Below are positions 1 to 8,261 of a stretch of DNA of 9,314 nt, piece by piece. Under the pieces are notes generated by a model. The model was not told the origin of the DNA. It made no database searches and saw only the letters and a program-made list of their open reading frames with translations. Origin of the DNA: an uncultured Propionibacteriaceae bacterium (lineage in GTDB: Bacteria > Actinomycetota > Actinomycetes > Propionibacteriales > Propionibacteriaceae). The DNA lies in assembly GCA_937859105.1 (NCBI GenBank), contig CALMAD010000314.1, positions 1 to 9,314 of the forward strand, given 5' to 3'. A program made the position numbers and the translations under genes. Position 1 is the first letter of the stretch. Every line of letters starts with the position of its first letter.

Positions 1-437
1 AGGGGCGACGGACCGATCGACAGCGACGCGATCGCCAGTTCCGGATCCACCACCCGCAACCCGGACGCGGCCGCCCGGATCCCCTCGACCAGCCGCTCCG
101 CCGGGGCGTCCTTCACCATGAACCCGATCGCGCCGGCCTCGATGGCCCGGCGCAGGTAGCCGGGGCGTCCGAACGTCGTGACGATCACCACGCGCGCCCC
201 CGGGGACGCCGCGAGCAGCGGCGCGACGGCGTCGATGCCGTCCTCGGCGCCCAGCCCGCCATCGGGCATCTGGACGTCGAGCAGCACGACGTCCGGACTC
301 GTCTGCCCGGCGACGGCGACCGCCTCGGCGCACGTCCCGGCTGTCCCGACGACCGTCAGGTCGTCCTCGAGGTTCAGCATCGTGGCCAGCGCCGTCCGGA
401 TCATCGCCTGGTCGTCGGCCAACAAGACCCTGATCAT
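1..437 (-). CDS. NarL/LuxR-family (DesR-like) response regulator, C-terminus cut by window edge
   Basis: This is the DNA-binding partner of the histidine kinase encoded just upstream. The visible 145 residues are a complete receiver domain plus the start of the linker. The acidic pair D8/D9, phospho-acceptor D54 (in LLDVQMP), the switch Thr in VVIVTTFGRPGYLRRA and the conserved Lys in GFMVKDAPAERL are all present. The text GLRVVDPELA is typical of DesR-like actinobacterial regulators just before the LuxR-type helix-turn-helix, which lies outside the window. The ATG at 437 overlaps the kinase stop codon (ATGA, 434-437) and has a GGAGG at 445-449, seven bases away, so the start is well supported. 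Between MP (57-58) and DGI (66-68) there are about five extra residues (DGGLGAE) compared with the usual MPGxDGI. Family assignment is firm; target genes are unknown, though autoregulation of this operon is likely by analogy. Confidence 0.93.
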   Translation of the reverse strand, partial: MIRVLLADDQAMIRTALATMLNLEDDLTVVGTAGTCAEAVAVAGQTSPDVVLLDVQMPDGGLGAEDGIDAVAPLLAASPGARVVIVTTFGRPGYLRRAIEAGAIGFMVKDAPAERLVEGIRAAASGLRVVDPELAIASLSIGPSP

Positions 438-1573
438 GACTCCCCCTCCGGAAGGCTCGCCCGGACGGTCGTCCCGCCCGGCCCCGACTCCACCTCCAGG
501 ACGCCGCCGGCGTCCGACAGCCGCGCGCGCAGTCCGGCGAGCCCGGACCCGGACCTCTCCCGCAGCCCGAGGCCGCGGCCGTCGTCGGCCACGGAGACCG
601 TCCGCTCGCCGGTGTCGATGCGGCACGTGGTCGCCCCCGCGTGCCGGACGACGTTCGTCACCGCCTCCCGCACCACGTAGCCGAACAGCTCGCTGGCCGC
701 GTCGTCCAGCGGCGGCAGCGCGGTCGGCGCCTCGCAGGCCAGGCCCGCCGCACTCAGCACCGACCGCGCGGAGGCGACCTCGGTCGCCAGCCGCACCTCC
801 CGCATCCCGGACGCCGTCGCGCGCACGTCCGCCAACGCCTGCCTCGTCACGCGGGCCAGGTCGCCGATCTCCGCCTCGGCGGCCGCGGGGTCCCGGCTGA
901 CCAGGCGCTGCGCCAGGTCGGCCTTCACCGCGATCGTCGTCAGCGAGTGCCCGAGGATGTCGTGCAGGTCGCGGCCGATCCGCTCGCGCTCGGCGGCGAC
1001 GGCGAGCACCGCCGTCCGGCGCTCCTCGCGGCGCAGCGCCGCCCGCGTGTGCTCCAGCTCGAGGCCGAACCCGATCGAGAAGCCGACCCCCGCGCCCATG
1101 ATCGCCATCACGATCGCGAACGGCTCCTGCGCCACTGCGCCGAGCCCGACGCCGCCCACGACCAGCACCAGCAGCAGCCAGCGCGCGACCGGCCAGGCGA
1201 TGAGGCACGCCGCGGACGACGTGACGAACGGCAGGTAGTAGACGGGCTGCGCTTCGTTGCCCGTGATCTGGGCCATCGCGACCAGCGCGAGCATCAGCCC
1301 GGCCAGCCACAGCCAACGCGCCCACTCGGGCCAGTGCGCCACCACGGTCGAGCCGAGGAAGAAGGCGGCAATGGCGACCGTGTCGGCCAGCATCAGGCCG
1401 ACGCGCCAGGGCTCCAGGGCACCCGCCGCGTAGTACAGCGGGATCAGCAGGAACAGGACGCTCGGCAGGAAGTACCCGGCCCCCTGGGCGATGGCTCGCC
1501 GGTACCAGGGCAGGCCGTCGGCCGCCGGGTCATGGCCCGGGGCCGGGGCCGAGCCGAGATGGAGTGCAGGCAT
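434..1573 (-). CDS. DesK-type sensor histidine kinase (HisKA_3 / HATPase_c), six-TM
   Basis: A 379-aa membrane sensor kinase that autophosphorylates on histidine and passes phosphate to the adjacent response regulator. About six hydrophobic helices fill residues 31-170 (roughly 31-50, 58-79, 86-104, 111-128, 131-149, 152-170) with no large extracellular domain. A charged coiled linker (172-198) follows. The HisKA_3 dimerisation helix contains ERIGRDLHDILGHSL with phospho-acceptor H204. The ATPase domain shows the N box (REAVTNVVRHA, N307), G1 box (ADDGRGLG, D331) and G2 box (GSGLAGLRARL, 342-352). The architecture is that of DesK/LiaS-type sensors, which often read membrane state or envelope stress. 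The start is bounded by an in-frame stop (the permease TGA, 1583-1585) only three codons upstream, and no strong Shine-Dalgarno precedes it, so translation is probably coupled to the permease. The signal sensed cannot be read from the sequence. Confidence 0.95.
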   Translation of the reverse strand: MPALHLGSAPAPGHDPAADGLPWYRRAIAQGAGYFLPSVLFLLIPLYYAAGALEPWRVGLMLADTVAIAAFFLGSTVVAHWPEWARWLWLAGLMLALVAMAQITGNEAQPVYYLPFVTSSAACLIAWPVARWLLLVLVVGGVGLGAVAQEPFAIVMAIMGAGVGFSIGFGLELEHTRAALRREERRTAVLAVAAERERIGRDLHDILGHSLTTIAVKADLAQRLVSRDPAAAEAEIGDLARVTRQALADVRATASGMREVRLATEVASARSVLSAAGLACEAPTALPPLDDAASELFGYVVREAVTNVVRHAGATTCRIDTGERTVSVADDGRGLGLRERSGSGLAGLRARLSDAGGVLEVESGPGGTTVRASLPEGES

Positions 1574-1582
1574 GGTCGCCGA

Positions 1583-2401
1583 TCAGCGTCGCGAGGTACG
1601 GACGGCCCGACGGTAGCCCAGGATGCCCAGCCCCACCAGCGCGGCGCACCAGACGCCGATCGTCGCGACACCCTGCCACGGGAACGCGCCGCCCATGACC
1701 GGCCACTGGCCGAGCTGCCCGGCCCAGTAGGACGGCAGCAGGCGTCCGATGCGCTGCAGGAACTCCGGCATCATGTCCAGCGGGAACCACAGCCCGCCGA
1801 TCATCGAGAGCGCGAGCATCACCAGGGTCGTCGCGGCGCCGGCGGTCTGCGGCTTGAACCACAGACCCAGCACGACCCCGAGCAGCACCATGGGCAGCAG
1901 GGCCGCCAGCAGGACGCCGAACGTGGCCGCCCACGTCCCCACCGGCATCCGGACGCCGCGCGCCACCCCGCACAGAAACACGGCCACGATCGCCGGCGCG
2001 ACCGCGAAGACCGCGGCGATCACCTTCGCGACGAAGAACTCCAGGGGCGTCAACGGGGTGATCATCAGTTGCCGGAACCAGCCGGTGCTCCGCTCGGACT
2101 GGATCTCCGCGCCGGCGCTCATCGCCGCGCCGAGCCCGCCGTAGGCGGCCATCGTCACCATCATCACGGCCGCGACCGTGACGCCGCCCTGGGCGATCTG
2201 GTCGCCGTAGATGCCGGCGAAGAACAGGTACATCGTGGTCGGCAGCGCGATGACGAACGCGAGGAACGACCAGTCGGTGAGCGTCCGGCGGACGCTCGAG
2301 CGCGCGTACGACAGCAGCCGGCGCGCGCGTCCGGAGCCGGGCGCGGGACGCCGCGAGGCCTCGGTCGGCGCGGCGGCGGATTCGGGGGTCAGGGTGGTCA
2401 T
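1583..2401 (-). CDS. ABC-2 type transporter permease (DrrB-like)
   Basis: A 272-aa integral membrane subunit of an ABC exporter, partner of the ATPase encoded 30 bases upstream. A basic, Ala/Pro-rich cytoplasmic N-terminus (1-45) is followed by six predicted helices at about 46-65, 76-94, 124-145, 159-181, 187-206 and 245-264. The segment after the second helix (QSERSTGWFRQLMITPLTPLEFFVAK) is the conserved ABC-2 cytoplasmic region thought to contact the ATPase. GGLWFPLDMMPEFLQRIGRLLP (202-223) matches the family's conserved stretch before the last helix. The ATG at 2401 has a good AGGAGA at 2409-2414, eight bases away. ABC-2 exporters move drugs, lipids or polysaccharide precursors; the substrate here is not evident. 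Being cotranscribed with a two-component pair suggests inducible export, as for antibiotic- or membrane-stress-responsive pumps, but that is inference. Confidence 0.94.
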   Translation of the reverse strand: MTTLTPESAAAPTEASRRPAPGSGRARRLLSYARSSVRRTLTDWSFLAFVIALPTTMYLFFAGIYGDQIAQGGVTVAAVMMVTMAAYGGLGAAMSAGAEIQSERSTGWFRQLMITPLTPLEFFVAKVIAAVFAVAPAIVAVFLCGVARGVRMPVGTWAATFGVLLAALLPMVLLGVVLGLWFKPQTAGAATTLVMLALSMIGGLWFPLDMMPEFLQRIGRLLPSYWAGQLGQWPVMGGAFPWQGVATIGVWCAALVGLGILGYRRAVRTSRR

Positions 2402-2431
2402 GAGCGTTTCTCCTGGTGGGATCGGGGTGGG

Positions 2432-3307
2432 TCAGGCGACGAGCTGAAGGAAGGCGTCCTCGAGGCTGGGCGAGGCGACCTCGACGGCGTGCACGTCCGG
2501 GTCGGCGAGCAGGGCGCGCAGGGTGGCGTCCGAATCGCTCGAGTTCAGCAGATACCGGACGCCGCGGCGCTCGGCGCCGACGACGCCGGGCAGCCCCGAG
2601 TAGTCACGCTCGGGGCCCTCGAACGAGACGTGGCGGCCCCCGACGACGGCCTTGATCTGCGGGCCCGTCCCGTCGGCCGCGACCCGGCCGTCGTTCAGCA
2701 CGACGATCCGGTCGGCGAACTCGTCGGCCTCGTCCAGGTAGTGGGTCGCGAAGACGACGGTGCGGCCGTCCGCGATGAGGCCCTCCATGGCCGCCCAGAA
2801 GCGGCGGCGGGAGTCCACGTCCATGCCGACGGTCGGCTCGTCGAGCAGCAGGAGGCGCGGGTCGGGCATGATCGCGAGCGCGAACCGGACGCGCTGGGCC
2901 TGGCCGCCTGAGAGCCGGCTCGTCGACGCGCGGAGAAACCCCTCGACGCCCGAGCGCTCGATGACCTGCTGGAGCGGCAGCGGCCGGGCGTGCAGACCGT
3001 GGACGGTGCGCAGCAGGCCGGCCACCGACGTGTCAGGCAGCAGGGCGCCGTTCTGCAGCATCGCCCCGACGTCGCCCGACCGGACCGCCGCGCGCGGCGA
3101 GCGACCGAAGATCCGCAGCTCGCCGGCGTCCGGGCTGGTCAGGCCCAGGATCATCTCGGTCGTCGTGGACTTGCCGGCCCCGTTGGGGCCGAGGAGGGCC
3201 AGGATCTGCCCGGCGGGGACGGTGAGGTCGAGATGGTCGACGGCCGTGAGGCGTCCGAAGGTCTTCGTGAGCCCGGAGGCCGCCACGGCGGCGCTGGTGT
3301 TCTGCAT
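2432..3307 (-). CDS. ABC transporter ATP-binding protein (DrrA-like)
   Basis: A 291-aa cytoplasmic ATPase that powers the ABC-2 permease encoded next. All catalytic motifs are intact: Walker A GPNGAGKS (40-47), Q-loop Q85, signature LSGGQ (132-136), Walker B LLLLDE (152-157), D-loop GMD (161-163) and switch H189 in FATHYLDEAD. The C-terminal ~70 residues, ending SPSLEDAFLQLVA, are the DUF4162-like tail common in DrrA-type exporters. The start at 3307 is the first ATG that includes the complete domain. Its only purine-rich match (GGAG) lies two bases from the ATG, too close for a standard ribosome binding site. The hexamer GACGAT six bases upstream is a poor but leaderless-type -10 placement. 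This is the first gene of the four-gene operon running to the left edge. Family certain, substrate unknown. Confidence 0.95.
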   Translation of the reverse strand: MQNTSAAVAASGLTKTFGRLTAVDHLDLTVPAGQILALLGPNGAGKSTTTEMILGLTSPDAGELRIFGRSPRAAVRSGDVGAMLQNGALLPDTSVAGLLRTVHGLHARPLPLQQVIERSGVEGFLRASTSRLSGGQAQRVRFALAIMPDPRLLLLDEPTVGMDVDSRRRFWAAMEGLIADGRTVVFATHYLDEADEFADRIVVLNDGRVAADGTGPQIKAVVGGRHVSFEGPERDYSGLPGVVGAERRGVRYLLNSSDSDATLRALLADPDVHAVEVASPSLEDAFLQLVA

Positions 3308-3348
3308 GACTCCATCGTCGCGAGGGCGGCACCCGGGGGTCAGGGGGC

Positions 3349-3378
3349 GTCGTCACGACCTGGAGATGACAACTGTCA
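3349..3378. promoter_or_regulatory. Two short palindromes upstream of the ABC/two-component operon (candidate operators)
   Basis: The 88-base gap between the XRE gene and the ABC operon contains GTCGT-C-ACGAC (3349-3359) and TGACA-AC-TGTCA (3367-3378), centres about 18 bp apart. They sit 42-71 bases before the ATPase start, where an activator or repressor of this operon would bind. The adjacent response regulator is the obvious candidate, since NarL-family regulators bind paired short dyads. No convincing -35/-10 pair is visible. GGGCGTC and GACGCCC flanks could also let the transcript of the upstream gene fold into a hairpin, so a weak terminator is an alternative. Confidence 0.35.
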
Positions 3379-3395
3379 CCCGGACGCCCGCCGCC

Positions 3396-3587
3396 CTAGT
3401 CAGGCTCGAAGATCTGCTCGATCGGCAGCTCGAACACCGCCGCGATCCGGAACGCCAGGGGCAGGCTCGGGTCGTACTTGCCCGACTCGAGGGCGTTGAC
3501 GGTCTGCCGGGAGACGTCCAGACGCTCGGCGAGCCCACCCTGGGTGAGCCCGTCGCGCGCCCGCAACTCCTTCAGCCGGTTCTTCAC
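3396..3587 (-). CDS. Small XRE/Cro-family transcriptional regulator
   Basis: A 63-residue protein that is almost nothing but a Cro/CI-type helix-turn-helix. LTQGGLAERLDVSRQTVNAL (14-33) covers the turn and recognition helix, and SGKYDPSLPLAFRIAAVFELPIEQIF is the characteristic second half of the YozG-like short repressors. Family members usually read LTQEELA; here the two glutamates are glycines. The GTG at 3587 overlaps the upstream membrane gene's stop (GTGA, 3584-3587) and is preceded by GGAGG at 3593-3597, five bases away. The KNRLKELRxxxGLTQ beginning matches homologues, so the start is secure although the frame stays open further upstream. It is the third gene of the CPBP-membrane-XRE cassette and probably autorepresses it by binding the triple dyad at 4744-4802 (inference). 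It has no sensing domain of its own, so any signal must come from a partner. Confidence 0.92.
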   Translation of the reverse strand: MKNRLKELRARDGLTQGGLAERLDVSRQTVNALESGKYDPSLPLAFRIAAVFELPIEQIFEPD

Positions 3588-3976
3588 CCGCGCCTCCGGA
3601 CGATCACCGACCCGATCGCCCAGCAGCCGGCGTAGATCACCCACACGAACATCCAGTTCAGCGGCGGCGCGCCGACCGTCTGCATGATGCCGTAGGTGAA
3701 CGTGAGCAGCGACCCGCCGCCGAAGCCGATCGCCAGCGCGCGCGTCAGATCGCGCGACTGCAGTTCGTCGGCCTCGGAGGCGTACCTGGCCACCGCCCAC
3801 ACGACGCCCACCGTCGCGGGCACGGGCAGGGCCATCGCGGCGAACCGCCACGGCGAGTCCCCCAGCGTCCGGGCGATCGCGATGCCCACGAACAGCAGGA
3901 CGACGTAGGACGCCATCGCCACGGCGAACCGGACGACGTACCGCCGCCCCGCCTTCCGGCGCTCCAGCGCGCTCAC
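3584..3976 (-). CDS. Small four-TM membrane protein of unknown function
   Basis: A 130-aa protein with a basic N-terminus (ERRKAGRR) and four predicted helices at about 17-36, 44-64, 78-98 and 106-125. The short cytoplasmic loop YASEADELQSRDLTRALAIGF resembles the DELxR-type loop of small uncharacterised membrane proteins often encoded beside short XRE regulators. PPLNWMFVWVIYAGCWAIG forms the last helix, followed by a basic tail RRRG. The GTG start at 3976 overlaps the CPBP gene's stop (GTGA, 3973-3976) and the stop overlaps the XRE start, so all three are almost certainly translated together. No catalytic residues are recognisable. By analogy with membrane-inhibitor/regulator pairs it could tether or silence the XRE protein, but nothing in the sequence proves that. 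Confidence 0.85.
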   Translation of the reverse strand: MSALERRKAGRRYVVRFAVAMASYVVLLFVGIAIARTLGDSPWRFAAMALPVPATVGVVWAVARYASEADELQSRDLTRALAIGFGGGSLLTFTYGIMQTVGAPPLNWMFVWVIYAGCWAIGSVIVRRRG

Positions 3977-4734
3977 GCCGCCACCGCCGCGAACAGCAGG
4001 GGCAGGCCCAGCCCGACCACGTCGGCGAGCCAGTGGCCGATGATCAGCGGCCAGAGGCGTCCGAACTTGCGGGCCAGCAGGCCCAGCAGCAGGCCGCCGG
4101 CGAAGGTTGCCGCGAACCGGACGACCGCCGCCTGCGGGTTGCCCCACGCGAACACCACGTGCTGCAGGCCGAAGAAGACCGCCGTCACGACCAGCCCGGC
4201 GAGCGAACCGAGCCGGGCCGACCACCGCGGCTGCAGGTACCCGCGGAAGAGCACCTCTTCGGCGAACGCGATCGTGACCGGCATCAGCAGCGTCGCCCAC
4301 AGGCCGAACCACACCGGGACGCGGAACCCCTCGCCGCCCGCCGGCCTCGGCGGCGCGCCGCCGTACATCAGCAGGTTGCCGGCGTAGGTGACCGCGAGCA
4401 GGACGATCATCAGCCCGAGCGCGATCAGCAGCCCCCAGGCGACGTCCGCACCCCGGAAGCGCCCGATGACGCCCCGCAGCGACTGCCCGTCGCGGGCCAG
4501 CAGCCGGACGACCACGAGCAGGGTCACCACGTCCACCCCCACGATCGCGACGTTGAGGCTCAGCGGGCCCCACGTCGCGGCATGCGCGACGCCCAGGGTG
4601 CGCAGGGTGAGCGAGACTGCGCCGAGCGCGAGCAACAACAGGGCGGGGCGCAGAAGGGAGAGCCCGGCGAGCGCCGGGATCGAAACACCATGGGACGCCG
4701 CGGGCTTCGCCGGGCGGATCTGCGTGTCGGTCAT
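3973..4734 (-). CDS. CPBP-family intramembrane glutamic endopeptidase (Abi/Rce1-like)
   Basis: A 253-aa polytopic membrane protein of the CAAX-protease/bacteriocin-processing (CPBP) family, a membrane-embedded peptidase family linked to prenyl-protein processing in eukaryotes and to bacteriocin maturation or self-immunity in bacteria. All three family motifs are present: EEVLFR (E159, E160, R164), FGLQH (F188 to H192) and HWLAD (H234 to D238), so it is probably an active enzyme. Hydrophobic helices lie near 28-48, 59-79, 96-121, 140-158, 177-194, 206-221 and 228-250. The ATG at 4734 is the natural start: the conserved core begins well inside it and a -10 box lies six bases upstream. There is little true Shine-Dalgarno (AGGGG sits one base from the ATG), consistent with a leaderless transcript. 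It heads the cassette with the four-TM protein and the XRE regulator. Its substrate is unknown. Confidence 0.92.
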   Translation of the reverse strand: MTDTQIRPAKPAASHGVSIPALAGLSLLRPALLLLALGAVSLTLRTLGVAHAATWGPLSLNVAIVGVDVVTLLVVVRLLARDGQSLRGVIGRFRGADVAWGLLIALGLMIVLLAVTYAGNLLMYGGAPPRPAGGEGFRVPVWFGLWATLLMPVTIAFAEEVLFRGYLQPRWSARLGSLAGLVVTAVFFGLQHVVFAWGNPQAAVVRFAATFAGGLLLGLLARKFGRLWPLIIGHWLADVVGLGLPLLFAAVAA

Positions 4735-4740
4735 ACCCCT

Positions 4741-4770
4741 AAGGTAAAGGTCGCTTGACAGCCAAGTCAA
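4741..4770 (-). promoter_or_regulatory. Promoter of the CPBP-4TM-XRE cassette (probably leaderless)
   Basis: On the minus strand TTGACT (4765-4770) stands 18 bases from TACCTT (4741-4746), which fits the actinobacterial TANNNT -10. Six bases then separate the -10 from the ATG at 4734. That geometry would start transcription at or within a base of the A of ATG, giving a leaderless mRNA, which fits the lack of a usable ribosome binding site. The -35 lies inside the central operator dyad and the -10 overlaps the edge of the left one, so occupancy of the operators should block RNA polymerase. Confidence 0.6.
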
Positions 4771-4802
4771 GCGTGCTTGACATAATGTCCAGCGAACTTG
4801 AC
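4744..4802. repeat. Three tandem 16-bp dyads, GTCAAG-N4-CTTGAC type (probable XRE operator array)
   Basis: Three related units lie head to tail: GTAAAGGTCGCTTGAC (4744-4759), GTCAAGCGTGCTTGAC (4766-4781) and GTCCAGCGAACTTGAC (4787-4802). The central one is a perfect dyad. The right and left units match it at 13 and 12 of 16 positions. Start-to-start spacings are 22 and 21 bp, two helical turns, so all three would present the same DNA face. Between the first two units the half-sites also form an 8-bp inverted repeat CGCTTGAC-N6-GTCAAGCG (4752-4773). The array fills the gap between the DUF3052 stop and the CPBP start and covers the promoter. A hairpin terminator for DUF3052 is a weaker alternative, because no T-run follows. 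Repeat structure is directly visible; the binding protein is inferred. Confidence 0.7.
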
Positions 4803-5231
4803 TCAGCGGCGCCCGCTGCGCGGCCGCACCACCTTCTGCGCGAGCCAATCGTCGGAGACCTTCACCGGGTTGGCCAGCGACAAGCCGGCCGTGGCGGACG
4901 CCTCGTTGATGTCGGCCGCGTCGACGTAGCCGGCTCGCCCCACCTTGGGGGTCATGAGCCAGACGCACCCAGCCTCGCCGAGGTCGCGCAGGGCGTCGAC
5001 GAGCCCGTCCACCAGGTCACCGTCGTCGTCGCGCCACCAGAGCAGCACCGCATCCACAGCCTCGAGCGGGTCGTCCACCATCTCGGCATCGATCGCGTCC
5101 ATGATCGCGTCGCGCAGGGACTCGTCGACGTCAGAATCCCACCCCAGTTCCTGCACCACGTCGCCCTGCTTCAGGCCCATCGCAACGATGCCCCGGGCCT
5201 TCTTACCCCCGGGTCCCGTTGAGCTACCCAC
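4803..5231 (-). CDS. DUF3052 family protein, conserved in Actinobacteria, function unknown
   Basis: A 142-aa soluble acidic protein. After a flexible Gly/Lys N-terminus, the family signature runs from about residue 19: MGLKQGDVVQELGWDSDVD, then an acidic helical stretch to LLWWRDDDGDLVDGLVDAL (63-81). GCVWLMTPKVGRAGYVDAADI (88-108) and AGLSLANPVKVSDDWLAQKVV close the domain. No membrane segment, signal peptide or catalytic motif is recognisable; the DDDGD run could bind a metal but that is a guess. The GTG at 5231 is chosen over an ATG 17 codons upstream because GGAGGAG sits five bases before it and the extra residues are low-complexity. The gene lies downstream of aceE and its terminator, so it is probably transcribed separately. 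As I recall, DUF3052 genes sit near aceE in other actinobacteria too, hinting at a link to pyruvate dehydrogenase. The role is undetermined. Confidence 0.9.
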   Translation of the reverse strand: MGSSTGPGGKKARGIVAMGLKQGDVVQELGWDSDVDESLRDAIMDAIDAEMVDDPLEAVDAVLLWWRDDDGDLVDGLVDALRDLGEAGCVWLMTPKVGRAGYVDAADINEASATAGLSLANPVKVSDDWLAQKVVRPRSGRR

Positions 5232-5236
5232 GCGTA

Positions 5237-5243
5237 CTCCTCC
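5237..5243 (-). promoter_or_regulatory. Strong ribosome binding site setting the DUF3052 start
   Basis: GGAGGAG on the minus strand, five bases from the GTG at 5231. It is among the best Shine-Dalgarno matches in the window and is the main reason to prefer the GTG over the ATG at 5282. Confidence 0.75.
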
Positions 5244-5334
5244 GCCCCTTCGTCCAGCAGTGCCCCCAAGCCTGCCAGACAATCAACCCGGTTGGGCAGA
5301 GCCTCCGCGCCACAACACCACATCCGGACTTGTG

Positions 5335-5372
5335 AAAAGACGGCGAGGGCGGCCCGATCGGACCCCCTTCGC
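5335..5372 (-). terminator. Intrinsic terminator of aceE
   Basis: Beginning 18 bases after the aceE stop, the minus-strand transcript can form a 12-pair stem between 5360-5372 and 5343-5355. The stem has one G-U pair, single-base bulges at 5368 and 5350, and a GATC loop (5356-5359). The stem is G/C-dominated and is followed two bases later by UCUUUU (5335-5340), a clear U-tract in an otherwise GC-rich region. This separates aceE from DUF3052, although partial readthrough is possible. Confidence 0.7.
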
Positions 5373-5390
5373 TCGGCTCAGCCGGCGTCC

Positions 5391-8156
<2,766 letters not shown>

Positions 8157-8162
8157 GCGGCG

Positions 8163-8168
8163 TCCTTT
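8163..8168 (-). promoter_or_regulatory. Ribosome binding site of aceE
   Basis: AAAGGA on the minus strand, six bases before the GTG at 8156. It supports GTG as the initiator; no ATG is available in a suitable position. Confidence 0.6.
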
Positions 8169-8238
8169 CTCGCTGTTTCTCGATGGTGAGAAGTTCGGTG
8201 CCCATCCTCGCGCATCCGGGGACGTTCCGCCACGACGG

Positions 8239-8244
8239 AGTGTA
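8239..8244 (-). promoter_or_regulatory. Candidate -10 element for aceE
   Basis: TACACT on the minus strand fits TANNNT and would give a leader of about 75 bases. The expected -35 position overlaps the PHP gene's stop codon and shows no TTGACA-like hexamer, so the call is weak. Without its own promoter here, aceE would depend on transcription from the PHP gene. Confidence 0.25.
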
Positions 8245-8261
8245 GGAATCGGGCGCTCCGG

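Noticed and set aside
178..900. 240-codon Pro/Arg/Ser-rich plus-strand frame over the kinase/regulator junction
   Set aside because: Composition is typical of an off-frame translation of GC-rich DNA, and both genes beneath it are confidently identified on the other strand.
641..2911. 756-codon open frame on the plus strand spanning kinase, permease and ATPase
   Set aside because: It crosses three well-supported minus-strand genes. The product is a low-complexity Arg/Gln/Asp/His-rich shadow without domains.
3308..3395. Terminator for the XRE cassette from GGGCGTC/GACGCCC and GGGCGGC/GCCGCCC pairs
   Set aside because: The arms are far apart, no T-run follows, and such pairings arise easily in GC-rich DNA.
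4033..4758. 241-codon plus-strand frame opposite the CPBP gene
   Set aside because: A Gln/Arg/Asp-rich shadow of a gene with all three CPBP motifs.
4755..4782. Plus-strand TTGACA hexamers as a divergent promoter
   Set aside because: TTGACA occurs at 4755-4760 and 4777-4782, but no -10 follows at 16-18 bases and no plus-strand gene lies downstream; the hexamers are halves of the operator dyads.
5244..5334. Possible small RNA, tRNA or riboswitch in the gap before DUF3052
   Set aside because: I looked for T-loop sequence, acceptor stem pairing and known leader motifs and saw none. There is only a short CAACC/GGTTG inverted repeat with a one-base centre near 5285-5295, too small to call.
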